64,000 bases of DNA from Parasphingopyxis sp. (GCF_028279465.1 NZ_JANQNS010000007.1:61114-125113); one strand, 5' to 3'. Shown: positions 1 to 10,000, counted from the stretch's first letter. A program made the numbers and translations. Notes: generated from the letters alone by a model not told the origin.

Positions 1-1
1 A

Positions 2-166
2 CGCGACAATGTCGAGGCCATGGTGTCGGTCGATCCGGGCCGTACCTTTCTGGTGCGGCCCGAGCTCGGCGTCACTGTTCAGGAAGCTGTCGATATCTTC
101 CAGCTGACGCGCGATTCCGGCGCCTATTCCGTCTCCTTCGCGGGCTCCGGGGAGGACGGGGCGTGA
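2..166 (+). CDS. ExbD/TolR family protein, C-terminal end (partial)
   Basis: The frame is open from the window edge and stops at TGA 164-166. The 54 visible residues include VSVDPGRTFLVRP and, near the end, SGAYSVSF, which resemble the periplasmic end of ExbD/TolR proteins that couple the proton gradient to TonB or TolA. The TGA overlaps the GTG start of the next gene, itself a clear ExbD, so this looks like the first member of an ExbD pair, probably with exbB upstream outside the window. The membrane anchor is not visible, so the assignment rests on this tail and on context. Confidence 0.6.
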   Translation, partial: RDNVEAMVSVDPGRTFLVRPELGVTVQEAVDIFQLTRDSGAYSVSFAGSGEDGA

Positions 167-579
167 AACTGGACCGGGAAAGGCCGAAGCGCGAGCTCAT
201 CAACATCACCCCGCTGATCGATGTGGTCTTTATTCTGCTCGTCTTCTTCATGCTGGCTGGGTCGATCGAACCCGAAGACGCCTTCCCTGTCTCGCCGGCC
301 GCATCGGTCAGCGATATTCGCGGGGATATTCAGGACGTTGTCATCCTTGTCGACGAGGACGGCCGTGTCGCTTTGGGGGACCGCGCCATACCGACCGGCG
401 GCCTGGAAGCGGCTGTACGCAAGATACTGACGAACCAGCCCGACGCGCTCATTCAGGTCAAACCCGATGCCGACGCCGATGCCGTGGCGTTGATCGACAT
501 CATGGAGGATGTCCGCAGTGCAGGCGCCGAATATATCGTATTGCTGACCGTCGGTCAGCCGGAGGTAAGCGGCGTATGA
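163..579 (+). CDS. exbD: ExbD/TolR family biopolymer transport protein
   Basis: 138 aa inner-membrane protein. Residues 12-32 hold the ExbD signature NITPLIDVVFILLVFFML, a single transmembrane helix with the conserved membrane Asp that carries protons. The rest is a periplasmic domain ending in a GAEYIVLLTV strand. The GTG start at 163 overlaps the previous stop (GTGA), and its own TGA overlaps the tonB-like ATG (ATGA), so translation is probably coupled. Known family role: ExbB/ExbD complexes energise TonB. Two adjacent ExbD genes are common in Ton systems of alphaproteobacteria and xanthomonads. The family is certain; the specific substrate system is not. Confidence 0.92.
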   Translation: MKLDRERPKRELINITPLIDVVFILLVFFMLAGSIEPEDAFPVSPAASVSDIRGDIQDVVILVDEDGRVALGDRAIPTGGLEAAVRKILTNQPDALIQVKPDADADAVALIDIMEDVRSAGAEYIVLLTVGQPEVSGV

Positions 580-1304
580 ACCGGGAGACCAGTTGGACGA
601 GCGCGATCGCCCCCGAACACCCGCCGATACCGAAGGACTGGCACTGGATGGCAGGCCTTGGCGTCGCCGCGCTGATACTGGTTGCGACCGCCCTCGGTTT
701 CGCCGAGCGCGCCATTCCCGACGCCGGCGAGGATGTCGAAGCCATGGTCGTTTCGCTGGGCGGCGGCGCGCGTACGCTGGAACCGCCGCCGCCCGGCGTC
801 GAAACGACCGATCAGCCGAGCGTGCCCGCCGAGCGCGCCGAGGACGCGCCGCCACCCACCGCGCCGCCGCAACCACGCGCGCTGCCCAGTTTCTCGGCAA
901 GCGACGGCCGGCCGAGTTCAGGCACAGGTGCGGGCCGTATCCCGTCACCGCCGCCTGCGGCCCGCCCGCCGCCGCCTCCGCCGCCTGCCCGGACGACACA
1001 GCTCAGTCGCAGATTCATCGACATATCGCAGCGCGCTTATATGGGTCGGATCGTCTATCCCCGCGATGCGCTCTCCCGGCAGCAGCAGGGAACCGGCATA
1101 TTGCGCGTCGTCATCGATCGCAGCGGCCGGGTAGTGGAATGGCAGCTGGTCCAGTCGACCGGTCATCGCCGTCTCGACGCCGAGATCGAACGCGTCGCCC
1201 GGGAGGTTCGCCAGCTCGACCCGCTGCCGAGCGACTATGCGGGCAATCGCGCCGAAGCACGCATTCCGATTATCTTCTTCATCGAGTATCCGGACGATGG
1301 CTGA
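576..1304 (+). CDS. tonB: TonB family protein
   Basis: 242 aa. One N-terminal transmembrane helix (about residues 25-45) is followed by a long Pro-rich spacer (about residues 70-140, runs such as RPPPPPPPA) that would span the periplasm, and a C-terminal TonB domain (about 155-240) with YPRDALSRQQQGTGILRVVIDRSGRV, typical of TonB_C. It would pass energy from ExbB/ExbD to an outer-membrane TonB-dependent receptor. ATGA overlap with exbD. Its stop lies inside the start of the ECF gene (ATGGCTGA, 8-nt overlap), which ties it to an inner-membrane importer rather than to a general Ton system. Confidence 0.9.
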   Translation: MNRETSWTSAIAPEHPPIPKDWHWMAGLGVAALILVATALGFAERAIPDAGEDVEAMVVSLGGGARTLEPPPPGVETTDQPSVPAERAEDAPPPTAPPQPRALPSFSASDGRPSSGTGAGRIPSPPPAARPPPPPPPARTTQLSRRFIDISQRAYMGRIVYPRDALSRQQQGTGILRVVIDRSGRVVEWQLVQSTGHRRLDAEIERVAREVRQLDPLPSDYAGNRAEARIPIIFFIEYPDDG

Positions 1305-3486
1305 GCAAATGACCGACCGCGCCGTGCCGCAATCTTCGTCCGGTAGTTTGAGTTCCTCGCGCTTTGTAATGCTGGTCGGCGTAACGGCGGTGCTCTTCTT
1401 TCTGTGCCTCTTGCCGCTCGAGGCCATTCCCGAAATCCCGGTTGATATCGATAGCAAGCCCTTCTTCATTCCGCTTGTCCTCACCGCATTGCTGCCCGCC
1501 GGGAAGCCCGGGATCGCGATCGGACTGGGCGTGGCGCTCGGTGAAGGTCTGCGCGATCTCATGGAAGGCTATGAACTCGACGATCCGATCGGCTTCATCG
1601 GCTATGCAATCGCTTTCCCGCTGACCAGCTATGTCATTGCCGGTCGGCCGCTCAATCCTCTTCTCCTGTCATTCGGCGCCATATTTTGTGCGTTCATACA
1701 AGCGGCGTTCGAAGCGTCTTCCTTCCTGCTGTTCGGCGAGGAGAGCATCGCCATCGCGGTCCAGAGCGCGATCGGCAACACGATTACACACGGCATCATC
1801 TGGGGCGCGTTGCCGCTCGTCTTTCTCGTGCCTGCCTTGCACGGGCGGTTCGAGCGGTTCCTCGGCTTCGCGCCCAAAGGCCGCCACACAGACGCCGATC
1901 CCCTGCCGCAACCCGAAACCGGCTTCTCCGCCAGCCCTGATGCCATCGCCTGGGCAGACGGCCTGTCCTTCCGCTATCCCGGGCGCAGATCGGCTGCGCT
2001 CGACCGGCTTTCGTTCGACGTCCGGCGCGGAGAGGTTCTGGGCGTCATCGGCCGCTCGGAATCGGGCAAATCGACATTGTGCCGGGTAATGGCCGGGCTC
2101 GCGCCGAAGGCAACCGGCGGCGAAATCGCGGGGTGGCTCGAGACCCGGGGCGAGGCGGTGAAGATCGGCTTCGTGTCCGACAATCCCTCCGCCCTGATGA
2201 CGCAAACCCGACCGATCCGCGAAGTCGAAGCGGCTCTTGCTCATGAAGCGACGACCGCGGAAGACGCCGAGACGAAAGCGTTGGCCGCGCTCGCCGAATT
2301 GGGGATCGGCGAGGCCGATGCCCGACGCTATGTGTGGGAATTGCCGGCGCGGGCGCAGCTGATGATCGCGCTTGCTGCGGCTACCGTCATCGAGCCGGAT
2401 ATACTGATCCTCGACGAGGTGGCCGCCGAACTTGATGCCGCCGGCCTCGCGCTGCTTCATTCCGTCGTCGATGCGATCCGGGACAGGGACGGCGCGGTGA
2501 TCCTCGTCGACAATGATGTCGATCGCCAGTTCGCCTGGTCCGACCGCATCGCGATACTCGACGGCGGCCGCCTCGAGCGTATCGACGCGACTCACGAACT
2601 TCTGAACGACGATGAGCCACTTGCGGCCATCGGTTTTCCGCAACCGCTCGCGCTCGCTGGTAGCGCCACTCTGGACGCCGAGGACATCCCACCATCGGCC
2701 CCGCCCGGCATTGAATGTCTGGCGATGGACGCAATCTGCTTTGCCTATGAGGACAACACGCCGATCCTTGATGGCGCGAGCCTGACCGTCCGCGCCGGCG
2801 AAATCGTGGCAGTGGCTGGCGCCAATGGCAGCGGCAAGACCAGTCTCGCCCGGCTCGCAGTGGGACTCGCCGAACCGTCGGCGGGGCAGATCGTCATCGC
2901 AAACCAGAGGGAAGGCGAGGACCGGTTCGACCATGTGGCCGCCGTGATCCACACGCCATCAGCCTTTTTCAGCGAACGCAGCGTCGCGGCGGAAATCGCC
3001 TTGCCCCTGCGTCGCGCCGGTCTGGCTGCGGAGGAAATCCGCACGCGCACTGCGGCGGTGGCCGAAGCGCTTGATCTCGGCGATACGCTGGAGGAAGACC
3101 CGCTAACCCTCGCCAATGGCATCGCCAAGCGTGTGCAAATCGCTACCATGCTTGCCAACGGCGCGCATATTCTGATTCTCGACGAACCCGCCGTCCGGAT
3201 GGACCCGGTCGAACGCGCACTGCTCAAAAACGCCATTCGTGGCCTCGCCGCCATGGGGACCGCGATACTGTTGCTCGATCATGACACGGACCTGATCGCG
3301 GAACTGGCGGACCACATCTATTTCCTCGCCGATGGCGCGCTGACCGAAGCCGGCACGCCGGGCGAGGGTTTGGGCCCGGCCAATCGCGCGCTGCTGAAAA
3401 TGCTAGATCTTCGCGTGCCGCATCGCTTCGAAGCGGCAGACGGCCGGGCCAATCGGTCCGACAGGGCCGAGGAAACCTCCGCATGA
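1297..3486 (+). CDS. ECF transporter fusion: membrane (S-like) domain plus two ATPase domains
   Basis: 729 aa from ATG 1297; the start overlaps the tonB-like stop. Residues about 20-190 are hydrophobic with several helices, resembling an ECF substrate-binding S component. Two CbiO/EcfA-type ATPases follow. NBD1 has Walker A GRSESGKS near residue 252 and Walker B ILILDE, but a degenerate signature (LPARAQ) and Asn where the switch His belongs (LVDND). NBD2 has Walker A GANGSGKT near 509, Walker B LILDEP and H-loop LLDHD, with a degenerate signature (LANGI). An S-A-A' fusion resembles the thiamine-precursor Yko type in principle, but the substrate here is unknown. The next gene, EcfT, overlaps by ATGA and would complete the complex. 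Confidence 0.85.
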   Translation: MAEQMTDRAVPQSSSGSLSSSRFVMLVGVTAVLFFLCLLPLEAIPEIPVDIDSKPFFIPLVLTALLPAGKPGIAIGLGVALGEGLRDLMEGYELDDPIGFIGYAIAFPLTSYVIAGRPLNPLLLSFGAIFCAFIQAAFEASSFLLFGEESIAIAVQSAIGNTITHGIIWGALPLVFLVPALHGRFERFLGFAPKGRHTDADPLPQPETGFSASPDAIAWADGLSFRYPGRRSAALDRLSFDVRRGEVLGVIGRSESGKSTLCRVMAGLAPKATGGEIAGWLETRGEAVKIGFVSDNPSALMTQTRPIREVEAALAHEATTAEDAETKALAALAELGIGEADARRYVWELPARAQLMIALAAATVIEPDILILDEVAAELDAAGLALLHSVVDAIRDRDGAVILVDNDVDRQFAWSDRIAILDGGRLERIDATHELLNDDEPLAAIGFPQPLALAGSATLDAEDIPPSAPPGIECLAMDAICFAYEDNTPILDGASLTVRAGEIVAVAGANGSGKTSLARLAVGLAEPSAGQIVIANQREGEDRFDHVAAVIHTPSAFFSERSVAAEIALPLRRAGLAAEEIRTRTAAVAEALDLGDTLEEDPLTLANGIAKRVQIATMLANGAHILILDEPAVRMDPVERALLKNAIRGLAAMGTAILLLDHDTDLIAELADHIYFLADGALTEAGTPGEGLGPANRALLKMLDLRVPHRFEAADGRANRSDRAEETSA

Positions 3487-4226
3487 AAGTACCTGTCCTC
3501 CATACAGGGCGCGACAGTTTCTGGCGCCGCCGCGATCCGCGGGTCAAATGGTTGCTCTTCTTCCTTCTGATTCTGTTGATCTATATCGCACCCGACTGGA
3601 CCTGGATGGGAGCCGCGACCCTCTTCGGCGTCTTACTCGCCATTACGGCACGCGCACCGCTCGGCTGGCTGGCACTCCTCCTGCTCATCCAGCTTCCGAC
3701 AATTCTGGCCTTGCTGATCATACCGATGCTGGGCGGCGATTTCCGTTTCGACGATGAGTTTCGTTTTGGCCTCCGGCTGGCGCTCGGCTGGGTTGCGGCA
3801 ATACTGATCGGCGTCAGCCTCTTTTCGACCATGGATATCGACGAGATGGTCCAAGGTTTGCGCGGCCTCGGGCTGCCGAGTGGCTTCGCCTTCGTCGTCG
3901 GCTATGCCTTCGTTCTCATCTATCTGAGCGTCAGCGACCTCGGCCGCGTGCTCGATTCGATGCGTCTCAAGGGGGTGACGCTCTCGATCCGCCGGCCAAT
4001 CGCCTTTGTCGGCGGGCTGGCCAAGCTCTTCATTCCGGCCCTTATCACAATCGTGCGCCGCGGCGGATCGATGACGGCCGCGCTCGAGGCCAGGGGCATC
4101 GGAAGCGGGGCCACAGTGCGCCAGAGAACGCGCCCCCTGGACGGCTTGGACGTGCTCGTTGCAATATTAGGGGCGGCCTGCCTTGTTGCGGCAATCGTCT
4201 TCCGCACCGGTCTCTACATCGGCTAA
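3483..4226 (+). CDS. ECF transporter T component (EcfT/CbiQ family)
   Basis: 247 aa integral membrane protein with about five hydrophobic helices. It begins with the family's DPRVKWLLFF segment and has near residue 205 the coupling motif AALEARGIGSG, matching the AxEARG box that contacts the ATPases. The earlier coupling helix reads MRLKGVTL, so the first Ala-Arg-Gly motif is relaxed. The start overlaps the ATPase stop (ATGA). EcfT is the shared scaffold that links S component and ATPases. This is the last gene of the five-gene overlapping string; the sequence after its TAA is an integrase remnant on the other strand. Confidence 0.88.
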   Translation: MKVPVLHTGRDSFWRRRDPRVKWLLFFLLILLIYIAPDWTWMGAATLFGVLLAITARAPLGWLALLLLIQLPTILALLIIPMLGGDFRFDDEFRFGLRLALGWVAAILIGVSLFSTMDIDEMVQGLRGLGLPSGFAFVVGYAFVLIYLSVSDLGRVLDSMRLKGVTLSIRRPIAFVGGLAKLFIPALITIVRRGGSMTAALEARGIGSGATVRQRTRPLDGLDVLVAILGAACLVAAIVFRTGLYIG

Positions 4227-4289
4227 ACTTGAGTGCCGACGAAACAATAGTCGGGCGCCAGCCATTGACGGACGGGCGCCCGAGAGTGG

Positions 4290-4738
4290 TCAGATCTCAG
4301 TCTTCTCCGCCAAGGTCAATGCGTCCTCAATGTCGACGCCAAGGTAGCACACCGTGTTCTCAATCTTCGAATGGCCGAGCAAGATCTAGATTGCCTCTAT
4401 ATTGCCGAGTGCTTAGGCGCCGGGACTGATCCACCCGGCTTGGAAAGACGAAGTCCTCGACACCACCACCTCTGAGTTCAAGCCAGGCAAATAGGCTCGT
4501 TCTGGCATCTGCTGCGATCTCAAATTGCACAGGTCGCCCAGTCTTTCGCTGTGTGATCGTGGCGCGCGTTCTGACTTCCGGTTTGCTGACCAAGTCACCA
4601 ATCTTGAGCTCGACCAGGTCTCAGCCTCTCAGCTTGCTGTCGATCGCAAGGTCGAACAAGGCTTGATCTCGCAACCGCTTTGCTGCTGAAGCCAAAAACG
4701 GATCGCCCATATCTCTTTGGGTTTTAGTGGTTTCTTGA
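4290..4738 (-). pseudogene. Decayed tyrosine recombinase (phage-type integrase) remnant
   Basis: Read on the minus strand, fragments of one integrase appear in order but in different frames. KKPLKPKEIWAIRFWL lies near 4735-4690, then a frameshift, then ALFDLAIDSKLRG, an in-frame TGA (4621-4623, probably from a Cys codon), and DLVELKIGDLV with RTRATITQRKTGRPVQFEI and FVFPSR. A deletion of about 50 residues and another frameshift follow, then ILLGHSKIENTVCYLGVD with the catalytic-box His and Tyr, ending AEKTEI at a stop at 4290. At least two frameshifts, a nonsense codon and the deletion make it non-functional. It marks an old integration event next to the imuA-imuB-dnaE2 cassette. Confidence 0.82.
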
Positions 4739-4832
4739 CGCCTGTCTTGTGTCCGCAGTTCCAAGAGTTCCTGCCGGACAACATAGCCCACTCCTATTTT
4801 GCAGCCGTGAGATTGCAGTTTATAGCAAAATA

Positions 4833-4847
4833 GAACAAAATAGGAAC
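4833..4847 (+). promoter_or_regulatory. LexA (SOS) box upstream of imuA
   Basis: GAACAAAATAGGAAC is exactly GAAC-N7-GAAC, the reverse complement of the alphaproteobacterial LexA site GTTC-N7-GTTC. It ends 15 bp before the proposed imuA ATG, so bound LexA would cover the promoter or start region. Known biology: imuA-imuB-dnaE2 operons are SOS-induced in Caulobacter and relatives. The match is exact; LexA control is inferred from it. Confidence 0.85.
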
Positions 4848-4862
4848 ATTGTGATTCTTTCG

Positions 4863-5549
4863 ATGGTCGATAGCCGGTGCCGATACCTTGTAGATACTCT
4901 TCCTGCGCCAAACGATTTGGCAAATGGGTTCATGCATATTGGTGCGACGTTGCAGGAGATATTTGCAGCGAGCGCCGATGCTTCGGCAATTGGCCTATCG
5001 CTATCGCAAATAGACAAGCAAAAACCCGCCCCGCTCCTATGGGTTCAAGAAACACGGGTACTCAGCGACTTCGGACGCCCCTATATTCACGGCTTGCCTG
5101 TCTCCTTAGGAACGGAGCCGATTCACGTCACCGCGCGCAATGCCAAGGACGCGCTATGGGCGATGGAAGAGGGCCTCAAATGCCCGTCGCTCTCAGCCGT
5201 GATCGGCGAGATTTATGGCGATCCGCGCGCGCTCGATTTTACCGCAACGCGGCGGCTGGCGGTGGCAGCCGAGCGCTATGGTGTCCCAGCGTTCCTCGTG
5301 CGGGTCGGCGGCCAGGCCGATCTGAGCGGGGCGCGGCGGCGCTGGCGTGTGAAGAGCCAACCCTCTGTTCCGCATCCCTACAATCCCAAAGCGCCTGGTA
5401 CGCCCGTCTGGTCGCTCGATCTGTTCCGCGCACGCGATATGCGCCCCGGCCAATGGGACGCAGTGTATGACGCAGCGGCGCATCATCTCGATCTGGTTTC
5501 CCCGATATGCGATGGAGCGGTGGCGGACGGCGCGCGCCGATACGGATGA
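4863..5549 (+). CDS. imuA: ImuA, SOS mutasome RecA-like/SulA-like protein
   Basis: 228 aa from ATG 4863; longer readings would start upstream of the SOS box and are unlikely. There is no strong ribosome-binding site, so the start is uncertain and ATG 4932 is an alternative. The central part has the family's DALWAMEEGLKCPSLSAVIGE and LDFTATRRLAVAAERYGVPAFLVR segments. ImuA belongs to the RecA/SulA-like group and works with ImuB and DnaE2 in error-prone translesion synthesis after DNA damage. Its 3' end overlaps imuB by 83 nt in another frame. The position directly behind a LexA box supports the call. Confidence 0.82.
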   Translation: MVDSRCRYLVDTLPAPNDLANGFMHIGATLQEIFAASADASAIGLSLSQIDKQKPAPLLWVQETRVLSDFGRPYIHGLPVSLGTEPIHVTARNAKDALWAMEEGLKCPSLSAVIGEIYGDPRALDFTATRRLAVAAERYGVPAFLVRVGGQADLSGARRRWRVKSQPSVPHPYNPKAPGTPVWSLDLFRARDMRPGQWDAVYDAAAHHLDLVSPICDGAVADGARRYG

Positions 5550-7005
5550 CAGCCTGCCGCTGGCGCTTGCCTCCAAGGGCACACGCGGCACGGTAATCGA
5601 CGCCGTCAATGATGCCGCGCGAGAGGGCGGAGCGAAGGCCGGGCAGAAACTCACCGATGCACGCGCCATCTGCCCTGATTTGATAATCGAGCCTTCGGAC
5701 ACCGAGGGCGATGCCGATTGGCTGGCGCGGCTTGGCCTATGGACCCAGCGCTGGAGCCCGTGGACAGCGGTCGATGGTACCGATGGCCTGTTGCTCGATA
5801 GTACCGGTGTATCGCATCTGTTCGGTGGCGAACCGGCTATGCTCGGCGATATACAGCGCCGGTTCGACGATCTCGGTTTTACCAGCCGGATCGCCATGGC
5901 ACCCACCATTGGCTGTGCTTGGGCGTTGGCGCATTTTGGCGAGCGAGACAGGATGATCGCTAGCAGCGATACGCTCGACACGATGCTAGCGCCGCTGCCC
6001 GTTGCGAGTCTCCGGATAGATAGCGACGATGTTCTACTGCTCCGACGGCTGGGCCTCAAAACCGTCGGGGCGCTGGCCGATATACCTATAGTGTCGCTGG
6101 CGCGGCGGTTTCGCGAGAAGGAGGAGAGCCGTACTAATCCGCTGCACCGGCTCGAACAGGCGCGCGGGCGGATCGAGGAGGTCGTCGAACCGTTGATCCC
6201 GCAAACGCTGTATCGTGCGGCAAAGCGGGTTGCCGAACCCGTACTCTACGTTGCCATCTTGAAACCGATACTCGCCGATCTTGCTGAGAAGCTGTGCCGC
6301 AAACTCGAAACCGCCCAGCGCGGCTTGCGGCGGATGCGTTTCGAAGCGTTCCGCGTCGATGGCCATATCGCGGTGCTGGCCGCTGAGACTGCCGCAGTGG
6401 TGCGCACGCCGGATCATATCTGCCGCCTATTCGCCGAGCGGCTTGAAACGCTCGATGCGGGCTTTGGCTTCGATGCGTTTGCGCTAACCGCACTATGGCA
6501 TGAGGCGATGCCCGCCCATCAAAAGGGGCTGGAAGATGATGAGGCGGAAGGCCTTTCGCCGCCGCATCTGATCGACCGGCTGAGCGCGCGTATCGGTGCG
6601 CGCAATGTCAGGCGTCCGATAGCCTACCCCAGCCATATCCCCGAACGCTCGGTCGTCTGGCGTCCGGCGCTAGAACAAAACCCACCGATCTCGACACTAG
6701 GACCAGAGCGCAAACGCCCGATACGCCTGTTCGATCATCCCGAACCGATCACCGTCATTTATGCGACGCCCGAAGGCCCGCCCAAACGCTTTCGCTGGCG
6801 GCGCAAGCTGCACGACGTCGTCAAAGTCGAAGGGCCGGAACGGATTGCGCCCGAATGGTGGCGCGAGCGATCGACGGTGCGGCTGCGCGACTATTACCAG
6901 ATCGAGGACGAAGAGGGCCGTCGTTATTGGATATATCGCAACGGCCTTACCGATGACGGGCGCGGCGGCTCGCCCGATTGGTTTCTGCACGGGCTGTTCG
7001 CCTGA
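5467..7005 (+). CDS. imuB: ImuB, catalytically inactive Y-family polymerase homologue
   Basis: 512 aa. It starts MTQRRIISIWFPRYAMERW, the ImuB form of the Y-family N-terminus, where the usual metal-binding Asp region of DinB/UmuC is missing. This fits the known non-catalytic adaptor role: ImuB binds the beta clamp, ImuA and DnaE2. Central helix-hairpin-like residues (LLLRRLGLKTVGALADIP) and the C-terminal ImuB extension (about residues 390-512, with RYWIYRNG and DWFLHGLFA) are present. The start lies inside imuA; the stop shares one base with the dnaE2 start (TGATG). Length is normal and the frame is intact. Confidence 0.92.
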   Translation: MTQRRIISIWFPRYAMERWRTARADTDDSLPLALASKGTRGTVIDAVNDAAREGGAKAGQKLTDARAICPDLIIEPSDTEGDADWLARLGLWTQRWSPWTAVDGTDGLLLDSTGVSHLFGGEPAMLGDIQRRFDDLGFTSRIAMAPTIGCAWALAHFGERDRMIASSDTLDTMLAPLPVASLRIDSDDVLLLRRLGLKTVGALADIPIVSLARRFREKEESRTNPLHRLEQARGRIEEVVEPLIPQTLYRAAKRVAEPVLYVAILKPILADLAEKLCRKLETAQRGLRRMRFEAFRVDGHIAVLAAETAAVVRTPDHICRLFAERLETLDAGFGFDAFALTALWHEAMPAHQKGLEDDEAEGLSPPHLIDRLSARIGARNVRRPIAYPSHIPERSVVWRPALEQNPPISTLGPERKRPIRLFDHPEPITVIYATPEGPPKRFRWRRKLHDVVKVEGPERIAPEWWRERSTVRLRDYYQIEDEEGRRYWIYRNGLTDDGRGGSPDWFLHGLFA

Positions 7006-10000
7006 TGCCCGATACGCCACTCACGCCCCCCAAACGCTCGCTCAAGCAAATGGGCGACGATTTTACTCCCAACCCATCCAACCCGTTCGTCGAGCTTGGT
7101 GTTACAAGCTGCTTTTCTTTTCTGCGCGGGGCGTCGGATGCCGTCGATCTCGTACTCGCAGCGCTAGGTCATGGCTATGACGCGCTTGGCATCGCCGATC
7201 GCAACACGATGGCCGGTATCGTCCGACTGCACAGCGAAGCCAAGGCAGCGAAGCTACAACCGATTATCGGTTGCCGCCTCGATTTAATCGGGGACCATGC
7301 TTTTCTCGCCTATCCGAAAAACCGCGCCGCCTATGGTCGCCTCTGCACCTTGCTCTCCAAGGGCAAGATGGAGACGGTCGAAGGCGATTGGCAGGATAAG
7401 GGCGAATGCCATCTGACGCTCGATATGCTCGCCGCGCATAGCGAGGATGTGCAGCTCATAGCGCTACCGCCAGACGATCTCGCGGCTTTCGCTGCAACAT
7501 TGCCTAGTCTTGTCGAACGGCTATCCACGCTGCGTCATATCGCCGCTGCCTATCTCTATCGCGGTGACGACAGAGCGCGGATCGCGTACCTTGACGATCT
7601 GGCCCGTGCCAATGGCCTGTCGATCCTGGCGACCAACGACGTGCACTATCACGCGCCCGAAAGTAGGCCCTTGCAGGACGTGATGAGCTGCATCCGCGAG
7701 AAGACGACGATCCACGAAGCGGGCTATCTCCTCAACGCCAATGCCGAGCGGCATCTAAAATCGCCATACGAAATGGTTCGGCTCTTTGCCGATTGGCCAC
7801 ACGCCATCGCCGCGACGCGCGAGGTGGCGGATCAGTGCAATTTCTCGCTCGACGAACTCAAATACGAATATCCTGAGGAAACTGTGCCGGGTGGTCGGAC
7901 GCCACAGGAATATCTCGAAGAAGTGGCGTGGGAAGGGGCAGCAAGGCGCTATCCCGACGGGATACCGGACAAGGTGCGGGGACTGATTGCGCATGAGCTA
8001 AAGCTGATCGGCAAACTCGACATCGCCCGCTATTTCCTCACCATCAAAGACGTTGTCGATTATGCGCGCGGTTGCGAGCCGCCGATCTTGTGTCAGGGGC
8101 GCGGTTCGGCGGCGAACAGCGCGGTCTGCTATTGCCTCGGTATCACCGCGGTCGATCCGTCCGAAGTCGAATTGCTGTTCGAGCGGTTTATTTCCGAAGA
8201 GCGCAAGGAACCGCCCGATATCGACGTCGATTTCGAGCATGAGCGGCGCGAAGAGGTTATCCAGCATATTTACGCAAAATATGGCCGCCATCGCGCGGGT
8301 CTCTGCGCCACCGTTATCCATTACCGCCCGCGTTCCGCCATCCGCGAGATCGGCAAGGCAATGGGCCTCTCCGAGGATGTAACCTCGGCGCTGGCACGCA
8401 CTGTCTGGGGCAGTTGGGGCAGTTCGGTCGATGAGGCCAAGACCGAAGAGGCGGGACTCGATCTCAGCGATCCCTATCTCCGGCGCGTCATCGCGCTGAC
8501 CGATCAGCTGATCGGGATGCCGCGCCATCTCTCGCAGCATGTCGGCGGCTTTATCCTGACCCAAGGCCCGCTCGTGGGAACCGTGCCGATCGGCAACGGC
8601 GCGATGGCCGACCGCAGCTTCATCGAATGGGACAAGGACGATATCGACGAACTCGGCATCCTCAAGGTCGATGTTCTCGCGCTCGGCATGTTGACCTGCA
8701 TCCAAAAAGCCTTTGACCTCATCGAAGCGCATTTTGGCGAACGCTACACGCTGGCGAGCGTGCCCAAAGAAGACCCCGCCGTGTACGACATGCTTTGCAA
8801 AGCGGACAGTATCGGTGTCTTTCAGGTCGAAAGCCGCGCGCAGATGAATATGCTGCCACGCCTTAAGCCACGCTCATATTATGACCTTGTCATCGAGGTC
8901 GCGATTGTCCGGCCCGGCCCGATCCAGGGCGACATGGTACATCCGTACCTGAAAAGACGTTCGGGCAAGGAACGGGTGGACTATCCTTCGCCGCATCCCG
9001 ATCACGGCCCGGCCGACGAGCTCGAAAAAATCCTCGAACGCACCAAGGGCGTGCCGATCTTCCAGGAACAGGCGATGAAGATCGCGATCGACGCCGCCAA
9101 GTTCACCGCCGACGAAGCCAATGAGCTGCGCAAGGCGATGGCGACCTTCCGCTCGCGCGGGACGATTTACCGCCTTGAGGACAAGATGGTAAGCCGGATG
9201 ATCGAACGCGGCTACGATCCCGATTTTGCCAAACGCTGTTTCGACCAGATCAAAGGGTTCGGCGATTACGGTTTTCCCGAAAGCCATGCGGCGAGTTTTG
9301 CGCATCTCGTTTACGTGTCGAGTTGGATCAAATGCTTTTATCCAGACGTATTCTGCGCAGCCTTGCTCAATTCGCAACCAATGGGCTTTTACGCGCCCGC
9401 GCAGATTGTCCGTGATGCGAGCGAGCACGGTGTCGAAGTGCGTGCACCGGACATAAATTACAGCGATTGGGACAATTTGCTCGAACCCATCGCACCGGGC
9501 CGCTGGGCGGTTCGCCTCGGCTTAAGGCAGATCAGCGGCATCGCGAAAGACAATGCCGAAGCGATTATGCACCGCCGTGACCGCCCTTATGGCGATATCG
9601 AAGACCTCAAGGCGCGTACGCGCATTCCCGTAGCTGCCGTTCAAAAGCTTGCTGCCGCCGATGCGTTCCGTTCGATAGGTCTCGACCGGCGTCAAGCGCT
9701 ATGGGACAGCCGCGCCCTCAAACAGGCGCCCGATCTGCCGCTCTTCACCTTTGCCGAGGAGCGCGACGAGGGCAGCGAAACGCCCGTAACGCTGCCAATC
9801 ATGCCGATCTGCGAGCATGTTGTCGCCGATTACCAGACGCTACGGCTTTCGCTAAAGGCGCACCCGTTTGAGTTTTTGCGCGGCGAATATGAGCAACGCG
9901 GCTTCATCCGTACTGCCGCTTTGGGCGAAAAATCCTTCGGTGATCGCGTCAGCGTTGCCGGAATCGTCCTGATCCGCCAGCGGCCGGGCAGCGCCAAGGG

